Shown: in pieces, positions 8,835 to 15,946 of the stretch
Numbering within the stretch: the stretch's first letter is position 1
Layout of the letters: the number at the start of each line of letters is the position of its first letter
Assembly: GCA_030705695.1 (NCBI GenBank)
Contig: JAUZPX010000031.1
Location: 1 to 19,599 of the forward strand
DNA from: Bacillota bacterium
GTDB lineage: Bacteria; Bacillota; Clostridia; Oscillospirales; Acutalibacteraceae
DNA length: 19,599 nt
Direction: 5' to 3'
Position numbers and translations under genes: made by a program
The notes under the pieces: generated by a model
What the model was told of the DNA's origin: nothing
What the model saw: the letters and a program-made list of their open reading frames with translations, nothing else
Database searches by the model: none

Positions 8835-9548
8835 TTACCTCTCCAATCTCCAAAGAAAAATATCCATTTTCTTTGTTCCACGTGAGGTTCCGTTTATAAT
8901 ACTCGACTTATAATCTTTAAAAAGCTCATCCAGTATAGCGATTTTAGCATTACTCGATTCCTTAATTCCATAATGATCGTTATGATAGAAACTTATTGCT
9001 CCCATAATTAAATCAGTGAGCTGTAAAATCTCTGATTCATTTGATTTAATTTGGTAAATTCCTTTTATGACATCTTGTTTAAAATCATAAATGTTATTAC
9101 ATAAAACTTCATGAAGTTTCTTAATTTTGGGACCACCACAAGTATCTTTAATATCAATAAAAACCCTATAGGTATCATTATAACTTATCATGGCGTCGAG
9201 TAAATAAAAATATGTTTTAAAATACCAAATCTCATGACTACCATTATTATACTTTCCGTGATTTAAATTAGATTTGTCTTTTACAACCACAGCACGAAAA
9301 GATAAACATGGCTCGTTTATAAAATATCTAATAAGTTCAATATAAAATGGTAATTTAGAGGCAGACACTCTTGTCCATTTAATTTCTGCCCAAGTTGAAA
9401 GTCCGTATTTCTTTTTAATTTCACGTATTTCTGTATAAACTCTTTCCTTGTCTATTTGGGGACAACTTATCGCTCCCATAACCATCGCTTTTGCACCGTC
9501 ATGCTCAAGATGACAGCTCTCGTCGCAATAAATATTATAAGCAGTCAT
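8835..9548 (-). CDS. DUF3800 family protein (237 aa)
   Basis: The hallmark DUF3800 motif is at the very start: IYCDES with D9 and E10. Further conserved acids are D132 (FIDIKD) and D179 (LQLTDLIMGAI), which fits the metal-binding RNase H-like fold proposed for this family. The length (237 aa) is usual. Start is ATG at 9548 with AGGGG about eight bases upstream, and its own promoter lies at 9594-9622. The stop codon is two bases before the ATG of the putative nuclease, whose ribosome-binding site is inside this gene, so the two are coupled. DUF3800 proteins recur in mobile elements and defence islands but their biochemical role is not settled. In this pair it may be the effector, the antidote or an accessory processing enzyme. 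Confidence 0.85.
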   Translation of the reverse strand: MTAYNIYCDESCHLEHDGAKAMVMGAISCPQIDKERVYTEIREIKKKYGLSTWAEIKWTRVSASKLPFYIELIRYFINEPCLSFRAVVVKDKSNLNHGKYNNGSHEIWYFKTYFYLLDAMISYNDTYRVFIDIKDTCGGPKIKKLHEVLCNNIYDFKQDVIKGIYQIKSNESEILQLTDLIMGAISFYHNDHYGIKESSNAKIAILDELFKDYKSSIINGTSRGTKKMDIFLWRLER

Positions 9549-9593
9549 TTCTTTTACCCCTTTTTTACCATCCCAACAATATAGTCTAGTTAT

Positions 9594-9622
9594 ATATTAT
9601 ATATCTCTTGTATTAAAGTCAA
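9594..9622 (-). promoter_or_regulatory. Promoter of the DUF3800-nuclease pair
   Basis: On the minus strand TTGACT (9617-9622) is followed by an AT-rich stretch offering TATAAT at 15-base spacing (9596-9601) or TAATAT at 17-base spacing (9594-9599). It lies about 45 bases upstream of the start codon. The cargo pair therefore appears to have its own transcription, separate from the terminase operon. Confidence 0.5.
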
Positions 9623-9694
9623 GCAAGCCATTTTTATATCGACATACGCCTCTTTTAAAGTAGCATAATGGAATTATAGAATCATTATATAATG

Positions 9695-11089
9695 CTAAGT
9701 AATCAGTGAATTTATATTAAATAGTTTTTCGGATTCCAGGAAGGCAAATGCTGAGCTACTTGCATCCACCATGTCTTTGAATTTTGATATTGGGAAGCTC
9801 TCAAGTTGATTTAAGTAGGCCTCGTTCCATGCGCCGGCCACAAGATCAAAATTACCGGCTTGCCACTGAGCGGCCATAGGTTCCGCTCTGACTTGCTTAC
9901 TGCCGGATTCGGGAGCGGCAGATACATCAAAACCGGACAGAAACATAATATAGCTCTGAGCCTGATCCTTTCCGGCTTGTCCGGGGTCCTGAGGAAGTTT
10001 GATCTTTACTCGTGTAAATTTCGATCTATCCTTCTGAGCGGTCAGCTTTATGGTATTACGCACATCGGCAGCATTTTGCCGGATATTGACTACATCCGCG
10101 ATGATGTAGCGGCCATTTTTTCGCTTTCCCATCAGCACGCCGGAAGTATATGCCGGATCACCGCCCTCATCCTCTGAAGTTGCGGCTAAATCCCATGCTC
10201 TCACCCATCGTGTGACATCGGAAGGAATAATGTTGATGATTGATCCGATTTGATTCTTTTTAAAGAAAAGCCCCGCTGAGGGCTTGATCTTCCAGTTACC
10301 ATATAAAAGCCGTTCTTTCTCTACGGTCGGCATGGCTTTAAGGTTGGCCAAATATCCGGGGTCCTGCGACAGCAGGATTTTATTATCTTGAATAGAGCTT
10401 GCGATAAATGTAACGGATTTCGGTTCGGCTTGTTCTTCAGATGTTCTTAAATTTAAGCGTTTTATGAGTTCGCTTTTTTTATCGGCCCAATAAATCATAT
10501 CATTGCGCTGGATCATCCACCGAATTAAACCGCTCCGCTCCTTAATCGGGTAACCCGTCTCTTGATCGATCCACCAAGATATGAATTCCGCTACCCAACT
10601 GTCGGCATCGGGGTTACAGGTTGCCCTTACATATGGCTTTACTCCGCATGTGCTTCTGTTTCTGGATAACATGAAGAAGAAAGTCCGCTTTGAAAAGTGA
10701 GTTAATTCATCGAAACCGATCTCGCAGATTTGGGATCCCTGCCATTTGAATAAATCATCGTCCCGCTCGATGTGCGCAAAACTGATTTTTGCCCCACTGT
10801 CAAATTCCCAAGTCGGATGCGGTGTTAGTTTGCTTGTCGCACCTGGTATGAGCGGATATAAGCTTTTACTTTCATCGAGAAGACCACCGCTCACAAAAAT
10901 TTGATTCGAATTATGGCGGAAGATCGTGGCGCGGAATTTTTCGTTTTCGATGTAACGTAACGGTGACAGCAGCAGGCCAAAAGTTTTGCCCCCTCCTGCC
11001 GCTCCGCCGTATATGCAAATATCAGCCGCTGATGAAAGAAAAGCTTCCTGAGGGCCTTTCTGCGGCCTGATGGTGACGCTCTCAACCAT
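9695..11089 (-). CDS. Phage terminase large subunit (TerL)
   Basis: The packaging motor-nuclease that cuts concatemeric phage DNA and pumps it into a prohead. Numbering from the ATG at 11089 (464 aa), the ATPase has Walker A GGAAGGGKT at 28-36, Walker B ICEIGFDE at 121-128 and a coupling motif RATCNP at 155-160. The RNase H-like nuclease acids are plausible at D300 (RAWD), D368 (PQDPG) and D442 (KDMVD). Length and motif spacing are complete. A TTG start at 11107 is possible but has no clear ribosome site; the ATG overlaps the end of the preceding gene by eight bases, typical of coupling. It is the last gene of the minus-strand operon. Normally a portal gene would follow, but here the sequence shifts to AT-rich cargo. 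Confidence 0.93.
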   Translation of the reverse strand: MVESVTIRPQKGPQEAFLSSAADICIYGGAAGGGKTFGLLLSPLRYIENEKFRATIFRHNSNQIFVSGGLLDESKSLYPLIPGATSKLTPHPTWEFDSGAKISFAHIERDDDLFKWQGSQICEIGFDELTHFSKRTFFFMLSRNRSTCGVKPYVRATCNPDADSWVAEFISWWIDQETGYPIKERSGLIRWMIQRNDMIYWADKKSELIKRLNLRTSEEQAEPKSVTFIASSIQDNKILLSQDPGYLANLKAMPTVEKERLLYGNWKIKPSAGLFFKKNQIGSIINIIPSDVTRWVRAWDLAATSEDEGGDPAYTSGVLMGKRKNGRYIIADVVNIRQNAADVRNTIKLTAQKDRSKFTRVKIKLPQDPGQAGKDQAQSYIMFLSGFDVSAAPESGSKQVRAEPMAAQWQAGNFDLVAGAWNEAYLNQLESFPISKFKDMVDASSSAFAFLESEKLFNINSLIT

Positions 11090-11480
11090 CTTCGTTTGTT
11101 GAATCAATTTCGGGAAGATAAATTTTTATGGTTCGCTTATTCTCTTGGCTTGTGTCTTCTTCAACCATAAATTTTAAATTCTCCCCTAAAGTGTCACGGA
11201 TAAAAGTGAGTACTTTTGGTTCTCCGGTCGTTATTCCTCTTTTAACGGCGGAAAGTGCTATAAGCATCCGGTTTGTCATATTTTCGGTGATCCCGAATTC
11301 TTTAAATAGTTTCTTTGCATTCTCTCCCTGTGCGGGAAGATTTAAAATCATGTCTAATGTTTTACGTAAAGAAGCGGTCTCTTTTCTGGCCTTGCCGCTC
11401 GCTTTCCCTGCTTTTGAAGCGAGTTCTCGGCGTTCATCCGGCGTTCGCTCGTCATTTGATTTAAGGTTTTCGTTATTCAT
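11082..11480 (-). CDS. Putative terminase small subunit / phage KGG-like protein (132 aa)
   Basis: The ATG at 11480 has GAGGAGG just upstream and is preferred to TTG at 11498. The N-terminus carries a basic, small-residue segment (ASKAGKASGKARK) similar to that of many Firmicutes phage proteins encoded directly before TerL. The middle is helical (KTLDMILNLP ... ENMTNRMLIALSAVKRGI), followed by 'FIRDTLGEN', a phrase common in that family, and an acidic tail. Small terminases recognise the packaging site on phage DNA. The functional call rests mainly on position and family resemblance; no canonical HTH motif is obvious. If correct, this protein would decide which DNA is packaged. Confidence 0.7.
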   Translation of the reverse strand: MNNENLKSNDERTPDERRELASKAGKASGKARKETASLRKTLDMILNLPAQGENAKKLFKEFGITENMTNRMLIALSAVKRGITTGEPKVLTFIRDTLGENLKFMVEEDTSQENKRTIKIYLPEIDSTNEDG

Positions 11481-11494
11481 ATGCTCCTCCTCTT

Positions 11495-12340
11495 TCAATC
11501 TAGTAATAACTTTTTATAAACTTCAAAATCGCTTTTTAATATGGCTTTTCGCCGATCTACATTCCCGCAATCAAACGGTTGGCACATCTCGAACAAACGG
11601 CTGTATATTCTTTGCTCAAATTTATCAGTTGGCCGTTTTAATTCATCGGCAGTAAGATTCGTGGTGACAATGAGCGGTAATTTTGCGCGGTTTCGAGAAT
11701 CAATCACGTTGTAAACAACTTCATTTTGATATTCAGTCCGGCGTTCAGCAGATAAATCATCGAGAATTAATAAATCAAATCGATTCAAATCATCAAAATA
11801 CTCTTGTCTGTCTTCATAATGGCTCTGAGAAAAATTAGAAATTCGAGATATATTAGTAATGAGACAAGGGACCATTTTATCAACTAGTGCGTTGCAAATA
11901 CAAGCGGCGGCAAAGGTCTTTCCTGAACCGACACCACCGTATAGCAAAAGTCCTTTTCCTTCATTTTTGAACCTATTAAAATTTTCAAAATAGCTTCTTG
12001 CTGTTTTCATAAGCTCAGGAGTTTTTCCATCGTCAGATGAAAATTTCCACTCCATCATGCGCCGCTCGGTGAATCCCTCTTCACGCATTTTAGCAATCCA
12101 ACGGGTCTTTTTTTCATTCTGTTCTATTGCTTCGAGTTCTTTCTTTCGCTTATACGCACAAGCACATAAACAATTCACAAGTAACGGTTGTCCGGCTATC
12201 TCTTGTCCTAAGCGGTGTTGCTTAGGCGTATGACACTCGCCGCAATATAGTAGACCATTTTGTGTGTAATCGCCATCTCGAAGCGGGTTTGCTTGACCTG
12301 CGAGATTTGAGGTTGTTTTTAAAATATCGATAAGTTCCAT
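11495..12340 (-). CDS. DnaC/IstB-like ATPase, replicative helicase loader
   Basis: A 281-aa AAA+ ATPase that would load the host replicative helicase (DnaB/DnaC type) onto the element's origin. The N-terminus has a Cys cluster (C33, C36, C57, C59, C61) suited to metal binding, as in several phage DnaC-like loaders. Walker A GGVGSGKT is at 135-142, Walker B LLILDDL at 190-196 and sensor I TTNLT at 226-230. ATG start with GGGAGGT eight bases upstream, six bases after the replication initiator gene. It is followed within 14 bases by the putative small terminase, an unusually tight join between replication and packaging genes; in full phages many genes usually separate them. Confidence 0.9.
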   Translation of the reverse strand: MELIDILKTTSNLAGQANPLRDGDYTQNGLLYCGECHTPKQHRLGQEIAGQPLLVNCLCACAYKRKKELEAIEQNEKKTRWIAKMREEGFTERRMMEWKFSSDDGKTPELMKTARSYFENFNRFKNEGKGLLLYGGVGSGKTFAAACICNALVDKMVPCLITNISRISNFSQSHYEDRQEYFDDLNRFDLLILDDLSAERRTEYQNEVVYNVIDSRNRAKLPLIVTTNLTADELKRPTDKFEQRIYSRLFEMCQPFDCGNVDRRKAILKSDFEVYKKLLLD

Positions 12341-12346
12341 TTTTGA

Positions 12347-13162
12347 TTACCTCCCTGGGAGAATTTCATCAAGGTCTGTCGCCGGTAAAAGATGCGAGGA
12401 GCTATTGATGTACTCATTTTCCCATCCACGCCCATTCAACCAGGTGGCCGGATGCGGAACGTACTGTATATCTTTGAAGCGGTGATCATTGATTTTTGCG
12501 GCTTCAACGGCTTGCACAATATTATCAGTCATTATGTCGTCGGGATCTATCTTCATCCATGCTCGCTGCGCATCTGCAACGCTAACCTTCTTTGGATAAA
12601 CCTCCCAGAACCGGCCAAAAAGTTCCTGTTGTGTTTTTGAAAGAGTGGAAGCTTTACGCCTTGTTTTATTTTTAGCACCATCTGGAGCGGTACAATCATG
12701 GTTTATCTCCCCGCTCGCAGGGGGTATAGAGGGAATATCACCGATAGGTGATATTTGGTTATTTTCTATAGTGTGCTGTTCTGTAGCCCCTGCACGTGCA
12801 ATGCACGTGTTCTGCACGTGTTCTGCACGTTTATGCTTCATGCGTTCCGCGTTCTGCTGCCGCTTGTCAATGAGTTTACCGGCATAATCGTACCAATCAT
12901 GCAGTGTTAAATCCTCATCAACAAATCCGGAATGTTTTAATGCTTGTACAAATTCATCTGCGTCGCCTTCCCATGAAGCAAACTCGGCAATTTCAGCAGG
13001 GGAGAATCCGGAAAGATCGCCATCCGGTGCGTTATCAATTGACCACAACCAAAGTACACAAAGCTGACCGACCGCTTGAGGCACACTGATCTTCAAAAGA
13101 TTCTTGAAACGAATGGTCTTCCGATGCGTCGGAAGGGATTGATAAATGCTCAGCCACGCCAC
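12347..13162 (-). CDS. Phage-type replication initiator (DnaD/O-like)
   Basis: A 271-aa protein with an N-terminal domain (~1-95) of the kind found in phage replisome organisers, a long low-complexity linker (~100-165) and a C-terminal domain. The latter carries the common phage replication signature FGRFWEVYPKK, then AQRAW, then YVPHPATWLNGRGWENE (about residues 183-255). Such proteins bind the origin and recruit the DnaC-like loader, which is the next gene. The start is GTG at 13162, overlapping the preceding gene by 13 bases, with only a weak ribosome site; coupling is likely. The linker DNA contains four 11-bp iterons and a perfect inverted repeat, so the origin appears embedded in this gene, as in lambda O and in staphylococcal islands. 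Confidence 0.88.
   Translation of the reverse strand: MAWLSIYQSLPTHRKTIRFKNLLKISVPQAVGQLCVLWLWSIDNAPDGDLSGFSPAEIAEFASWEGDADEFVQALKHSGFVDEDLTLHDWYDYAGKLIDKRQQNAERMKHKRAEHVQNTCIARAGATEQHTIENNQISPIGDIPSIPPASGEINHDCTAPDGAKNKTRRKASTLSKTQQELFGRFWEVYPKKVSVADAQRAWMKIDPDDIMTDNIVQAVEAAKINDHRFKDIQYVPHPATWLNGRGWENEYINSSSHLLPATDLDEILPGR
12734..12833. other. Candidate replication origin inside the initiator gene
   Basis: Three parts sit side by side: a perfect 9-bp inverted repeat (AATATCACC-GATA-GGTGATATT, 12734-12755), an AT-rich stretch (12751-12776) that could unwind, and four direct repeats at 11-bp spacing (12791-12833). The layout matches iteron origins of phages and satellites. Location inside the linker-coding part of the initiator gene supports it. 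Confidence 0.65.
12791..12833. repeat. Four 11-bp iterons (TGCACGTG core)
   Basis: Units begin at 12791, 12802, 12813 and 12824. Units one to three contain TGCACGTG; the fourth has TGCACGT. The second and third are identical (TGCACGTGTTC). The period of 11 bases is about one helical turn and not a multiple of three, so each unit is read in a different frame of the host gene. The repeats are therefore conserved as DNA rather than as a protein repeat. Confidence 0.8.
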
Positions 13163-13512
13163 AAAATCTTCACACCCTTCAAATCAACGAAGTGGGAAAA
13201 ATGGCGATATGATGCGGCGACAGTTTTCAAGATTGAGCGCGCCCGTCGTCCCTCTAGATCGGCCCACTTCTTATATTGATTAAAATTCTCTGGGAAGAAA
13301 TAGCCCCCGCCATCGGTGCAAATTGCGAGTCCTTCACGACGCACAGATTCTATTTGAAGCCGAAGTTCTCGATTTTTTATGCCGGAGATCCCGCAAAGAT
13401 CACGAAGAGCTATTGCGTTACCCACTCCATATTGAACATGTGAAAGCCATGCGTATTTTTCGGTCATTTCAACCAAAAGATCATGTTGAGATTTTAAAAT
13501 TTGTCTCTCCAT
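13150..13512 (-). CDS. Winged-helix-like small phage protein (120 aa)
   Basis: The ATG at 13512 (MERQILKSQ...) has a GGGGGA ribosome site and is preferred over the longer reading frame from 13578, which runs into the preceding gene. The sequence 'ALRDLCGISGIKNRELRLQIESVRREGLAICTDGGGYFFP' has the form of a winged helix: two helices, a recognition helix and a beta-hairpin wing. Similar small proteins sit between the excisionase-like and replication genes of clostridial prophages. It probably binds DNA; whether it regulates the operon or helps replication cannot be said. It overlaps the initiator gene by 13 bases. Confidence 0.7.
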   Translation of the reverse strand: MERQILKSQHDLLVEMTEKYAWLSHVQYGVGNAIALRDLCGISGIKNRELRLQIESVRREGLAICTDGGGYFFPENFNQYKKWADLEGRRARSILKTVAASYRHFSHFVDLKGVKILWRG

Positions 13513-13523
13513 TTTGCTCCCCC

Positions 13524-13748
13524 TTATAATTGCCGTCCGTTTTCGGTAGTGGCCTCTACCTGCTGAGAATCTAGCCACGAAAAGAACTTCTCGCGCCGGA
13601 CATATTTTCGACTACCTATCTGGACAGTCGGAAAATCCGATCTATTGAAGAATTGATAGGCGCAGGTGCGTGAAAACCCCAACGCTTGCAAATCTTTAGC
13701 AGACATTACGAGCGGAACGGTCGAGATGTCGTATATTTCTTTGCCCAT
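13524..13748 (-). CDS. HTH_17 / excisionase-like DNA-binding protein (74 aa)
   Basis: A short MerR/excisionase-style helix-turn-helix protein. Residues ~13-60 read 'MSAKDLQALGFSRTCAYQFFN' then 'FPTVQIGSRKYVRREKFFSWLDSQ', the classic HTH_17 layout in which a recognition helix is followed by a short beta wing and a helix ending in Trp-Leu. ATG start with GGAGGG eight bases upstream, two bases after the Cro-like gene. Proteins of this type act as excisionases (directing integrase to excise) or as regulators. The integrase at 14696 is the natural partner. Confidence 0.8.
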   Translation of the reverse strand: MGKEIYDISTVPLVMSAKDLQALGFSRTCAYQFFNRSDFPTVQIGSRKYVRREKFFSWLDSQQVEATTENGRQL

Positions 13749-13750
13749 CG

Positions 13751-13942
13751 TTACGCCCTCCGTACCGCACGCTTCTCCACCAATTCTTTAATTGCTTTCC
13801 TGACACGTAATTTTTCATCATCAGACAGTTCGAGCCGAAGCTTTCTTGAAAATCCGGCGTCGCTTGTCCCGAGTCGAGTAGCGACTTGCCAAAAATACAA
13901 CCCCGCTTCTTTGATTTCGTTTTTTAATCCTTCATTTGCCAT
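13751..13942 (-). CDS. Cro-like small regulator, first gene of the lytic-type operon (63 aa)
   Basis: The ATG at 13942 (MANEGLKNEIKEAG...) has AGGGGG just upstream and replaces the longer frame, whose first 29 residues read through the promoter region. The protein is a single small helical domain: 'LYFWQVATRLGTSDAGFSRKLRLELSDDEKLRVRKAI', a pattern very common in Firmicutes mobile elements as the first gene divergent from an XRE repressor. It presumably opposes the repressor at the shared intergenic region. It is first of seven tightly spaced genes (13942 down to 9695). Confidence 0.72.
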   Translation of the reverse strand: MANEGLKNEIKEAGLYFWQVATRLGTSDAGFSRKLRLELSDDEKLRVRKAIKELVEKRAVRRA

Positions 13943-13985
13943 TTTAAAACCCCCTAAAATTAATTTCAAAAGTTGATAACAACCC

Positions 13986-14014
13986 TTGACATCATTATCG
14001 TATTGCATTATAAT
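13986..14014 (+). promoter_or_regulatory. Promoter of the repressor-integrase operon
   Basis: Perfect consensus: TTGACA (13986-13991), 17 bases, TATAAT (14009-14014). It lies 60 bases before the repressor's GTG. A minus-strand TATAAT at 14007-14012 overlaps it, so the divergent early promoter may face it here, but no good -35 was found for that direction. Confidence 0.8.
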
Positions 14015-14024
14015 GATTATTAAA

Positions 14025-14053
14025 AGCAATATTATTTAATATAAATAATTGCT
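14025..14053. promoter_or_regulatory. Inverted repeat, probable operator or 5' hairpin
   Basis: AGCAATATTATTTA and TAAATAATTGCT face each other around a short centre, with a two-base difference in one arm. It starts 11 bases after the -10 box and ends just before the AGGAGG of the repressor gene. It may be a binding site for the repressor/Cro pair, or a hairpin in the leader that limits repressor translation. Confidence 0.45.
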
Positions 14054-14073
14054 TAGGAGGTTTAATATTCGTT

Positions 14074-14682
14074 GTGACATATAATTTTAAAAAAATAGGG
14101 GCACGCATTAAACGAAAACGTGAGCAAAAAAATATAAAGCTTAATAAATTGGCTGAAATGCTCAATGTCCAATATCAAACTATTTCAAAATGGGAAAAAA
14201 ATCAAAGTGAGCCATCTTTATTTGATTTGACCCGTTTATGCGAAATCTTTAATTGTGAACTTGGTTATTTGCTTTGTGAATATGATTGTGAAACCCGAGA
14301 ATCTACGGATATTTGTGAAGCCACAGGGCTTTCCGAACAAGCAATTTCGAATCTTATAAAAATAAAAACGAAATATGATGAATCAAATAATCAATATCAG
14401 GAAAATAAAATTTATTCAGATGTGAATGCAATTTTTACGCATGAATTTTTAAACGACTTAATATCGAATGCAGAATATTTAAAAAAGATCGCCAACATGT
14501 ATCATTATTGCAAACAATCTATTAAATATATAGAAAACGCGAAAAATGATAAAAACAATAGAGAAGCTGGAATTAGAAAAGAAGAAGATGATTTAGAGGG
14601 AAAAGAATATAAATTATCTCGTGTTTTTATTAATTTTGTAGAAGACGAAATAAGACATCCGGAAAGTATAATTAACCTATAG
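14074..14682 (+). CDS. XRE-family repressor (202 aa)
   Basis: The N-terminal helix-turn-helix (residues ~6-62) reads GARIKRKREQKN, then LAEMLNVQYQTISKWEKNQSEP, the standard XRE recognition helix and turn. The C-terminal ~130 residues are helical and include 'ICEATGLSEQAISNLIKIK', found in many Firmicutes regulators. There is no LexA-type Ser-Lys peptidase site, so induction by self-cleavage is unlikely. The start is GTG at 14074; the AGGAGG at 14055-14060 is 13 bases away, longer than normal, which may keep expression low. It precedes the integrase by 13 bases in one operon, and the integrase ribosome site overlaps its stop codon. It is more AT-rich than the integrase, suggesting a different origin. 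Confidence 0.85.
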   Translation: MTYNFKKIGARIKRKREQKNIKLNKLAEMLNVQYQTISKWEKNQSEPSLFDLTRLCEIFNCELGYLLCEYDCETRESTDICEATGLSEQAISNLIKIKTKYDESNNQYQENKIYSDVNAIFTHEFLNDLISNAEYLKKIANMYHYCKQSIKYIENAKNDKNNREAGIRKEEDDLEGKEYKLSRVFINFVEDEIRHPESIINL

Positions 14683-14695
14683 GAAGGTGTATCTT

Positions 14696-15895
14696 ATGAA
14701 CAAAAAGAACAACCGGAACGCTCAGGGCGCGGGTTCTATCCGCAAGAAAACCGTTATAAGCAAGGGCAAAGAGTACACCTACTGGGAGGCCCGATATACT
14801 GCCGGAGTTGATCCAGGCACCGGCAAGCAGGTGCAAAAGTCCGTGAGCGGGAAAACCCAAAAGGAAGTTAGGGAAAAGCTTCAGGCGGTCTCCGTAACTT
14901 TAAACGAGGGAACCTATACAGAACCCTCTAAATTGACCGTAAGCGCGTGGCTTGATATATGGTTATCCGAGTATACCGGCGAATTAAAAACACTTTCTTT
15001 GAGCACCTATACAGGTCATATTAACAATCATATAAAACCCGAACTCGGCGCGGTGAAACTTCAAGCTCTCAGCACATCCCAGGTTCAAAAGCTCTATAAC
15101 AAACTTCAAAAGGGATCCGACTCTGAAGAACCCATAGCTCCAAAGACCATAAAGAACATTCACGGGGTACTACATAAAGCTCTCGCACAGGCTGCAGAAC
15201 TCGGTTATATCAAATATAACCCTGCGGGGCCTTGTAAGCTCCCTCGCATCGTAAAAACAGAAGTAAAGCCGCTTGAGGAAAAGCAAATCGCCTTATTCCT
15301 GCAGGCGATCTCCGGCCACACATATGAGCGCCTATATATCGTCGATCTATTTACGGGACTGCGGCAAGGTGAAATACTCGGCCTGACCTGGGATAATGTG
15401 AACTTTCAAGCCGGTACAATTCATATCTGTAAGCAACTGATTCATGAGAAGGCGAAAGGTGGCCGGTATATCTTTGGAACACTAAAGAACGATAAAACCC
15501 GCCTTATCACTCCTGCACCCTCGGTTATGCGGGTTCTTCAGGAACAAAAGCAAATTCAAACCGAATGGCAACTGAAAGCCGGCCCTTTATGGAATGATAC
15601 CGGCCTTGTATTTACTTCGGAATTTGGTGGCCATCTATGCCATGTGACCGTTTATAAACAGTTCAAGCGCATTGCAAAGAATATCGGGATTCCTTCTGCT
15701 CGCTTTCACGATCTGCGCCACACCTACGCGGTGGCCGCTCTCCAGTCCGGAGATGATGTGAAGACCGTGCAGGAAACTCTTGGCCATCATACCGCTGCTT
15801 TCACGCTTGATGTATATGGCCATGTTTCTGAGCGCATGAAAAAGGAAAGTGCGGAGCGGATGGAGCAGTTTATAAAAGGTGTTCGAGGGGCTTAA
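14696..15895 (+). CDS. int: Tyrosine recombinase / phage integrase (399 aa)
   Basis: A site-specific recombinase that integrates and excises the element. The ATG at 14696 follows AGGAAGG by eight bases and is preferred to GTG at 14687. The N-terminus (~10-65) is an AP2-like arm-binding domain (GAGSIRKK ... YWEARYTAGVDPGTGKQVQKS). A SAM-like core-binding domain follows (~70-170), then the catalytic domain with R223 (TGLRQGE), H338-x-x-R341 (HDLRH), H364 (LGHH) and nucleophile Y374 (DVYGHV). All catalytic residues are present. It lies beside tRNA-Ser(GCT), the likely attachment site, with tandem 12-bp repeats between them that fit arm-type binding sites. It is related in style to Tn916-type and Firmicutes phage integrases. 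Confidence 0.95.
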   Translation: MNKKNNRNAQGAGSIRKKTVISKGKEYTYWEARYTAGVDPGTGKQVQKSVSGKTQKEVREKLQAVSVTLNEGTYTEPSKLTVSAWLDIWLSEYTGELKTLSLSTYTGHINNHIKPELGAVKLQALSTSQVQKLYNKLQKGSDSEEPIAPKTIKNIHGVLHKALAQAAELGYIKYNPAGPCKLPRIVKTEVKPLEEKQIALFLQAISGHTYERLYIVDLFTGLRQGEILGLTWDNVNFQAGTIHICKQLIHEKAKGGRYIFGTLKNDKTRLITPAPSVMRVLQEQKQIQTEWQLKAGPLWNDTGLVFTSEFGGHLCHVTVYKQFKRIAKNIGIPSARFHDLRHTYAVAALQSGDDVKTVQETLGHHTAAFTLDVYGHVSERMKKESAERMEQFIKGVRGA

Positions 15896-15903
15896 AATTT
15901 CTG

Positions 15904-15927
15904 TAAAGGGAAAACTAAAGGGAAAAC
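15904..15927. repeat. Tandem 12-bp repeat, candidate integrase arm-type sites
   Basis: TAAAGGGAAAAC occurs twice without a gap, starting nine bases after the integrase stop codon. Integrases with an AP2-like N-terminal domain bind short direct repeats next to the attachment core, and many Firmicutes integrase genes end in such repeats. A 9-bp GTTTATAAA also occurs on both sides (15868-15876 and 15930-15938). Confidence 0.5.
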
Positions 15928-15946
15928 CGGTTTATAAAGACATGAT

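Noticed and set aside
11128..11655. 175-residue plus-strand reading frame opposite the terminase small subunit and DnaC-like gene
   Set aside because: It is antisense to well-supported genes with good ribosome sites, and its composition is hydrophobic with no recognisable domain.
12791..12833. CRISPR-like array
   Set aside because: Repeats are 11 bp with no spacers and lie within a coding gene; iterons explain them better.
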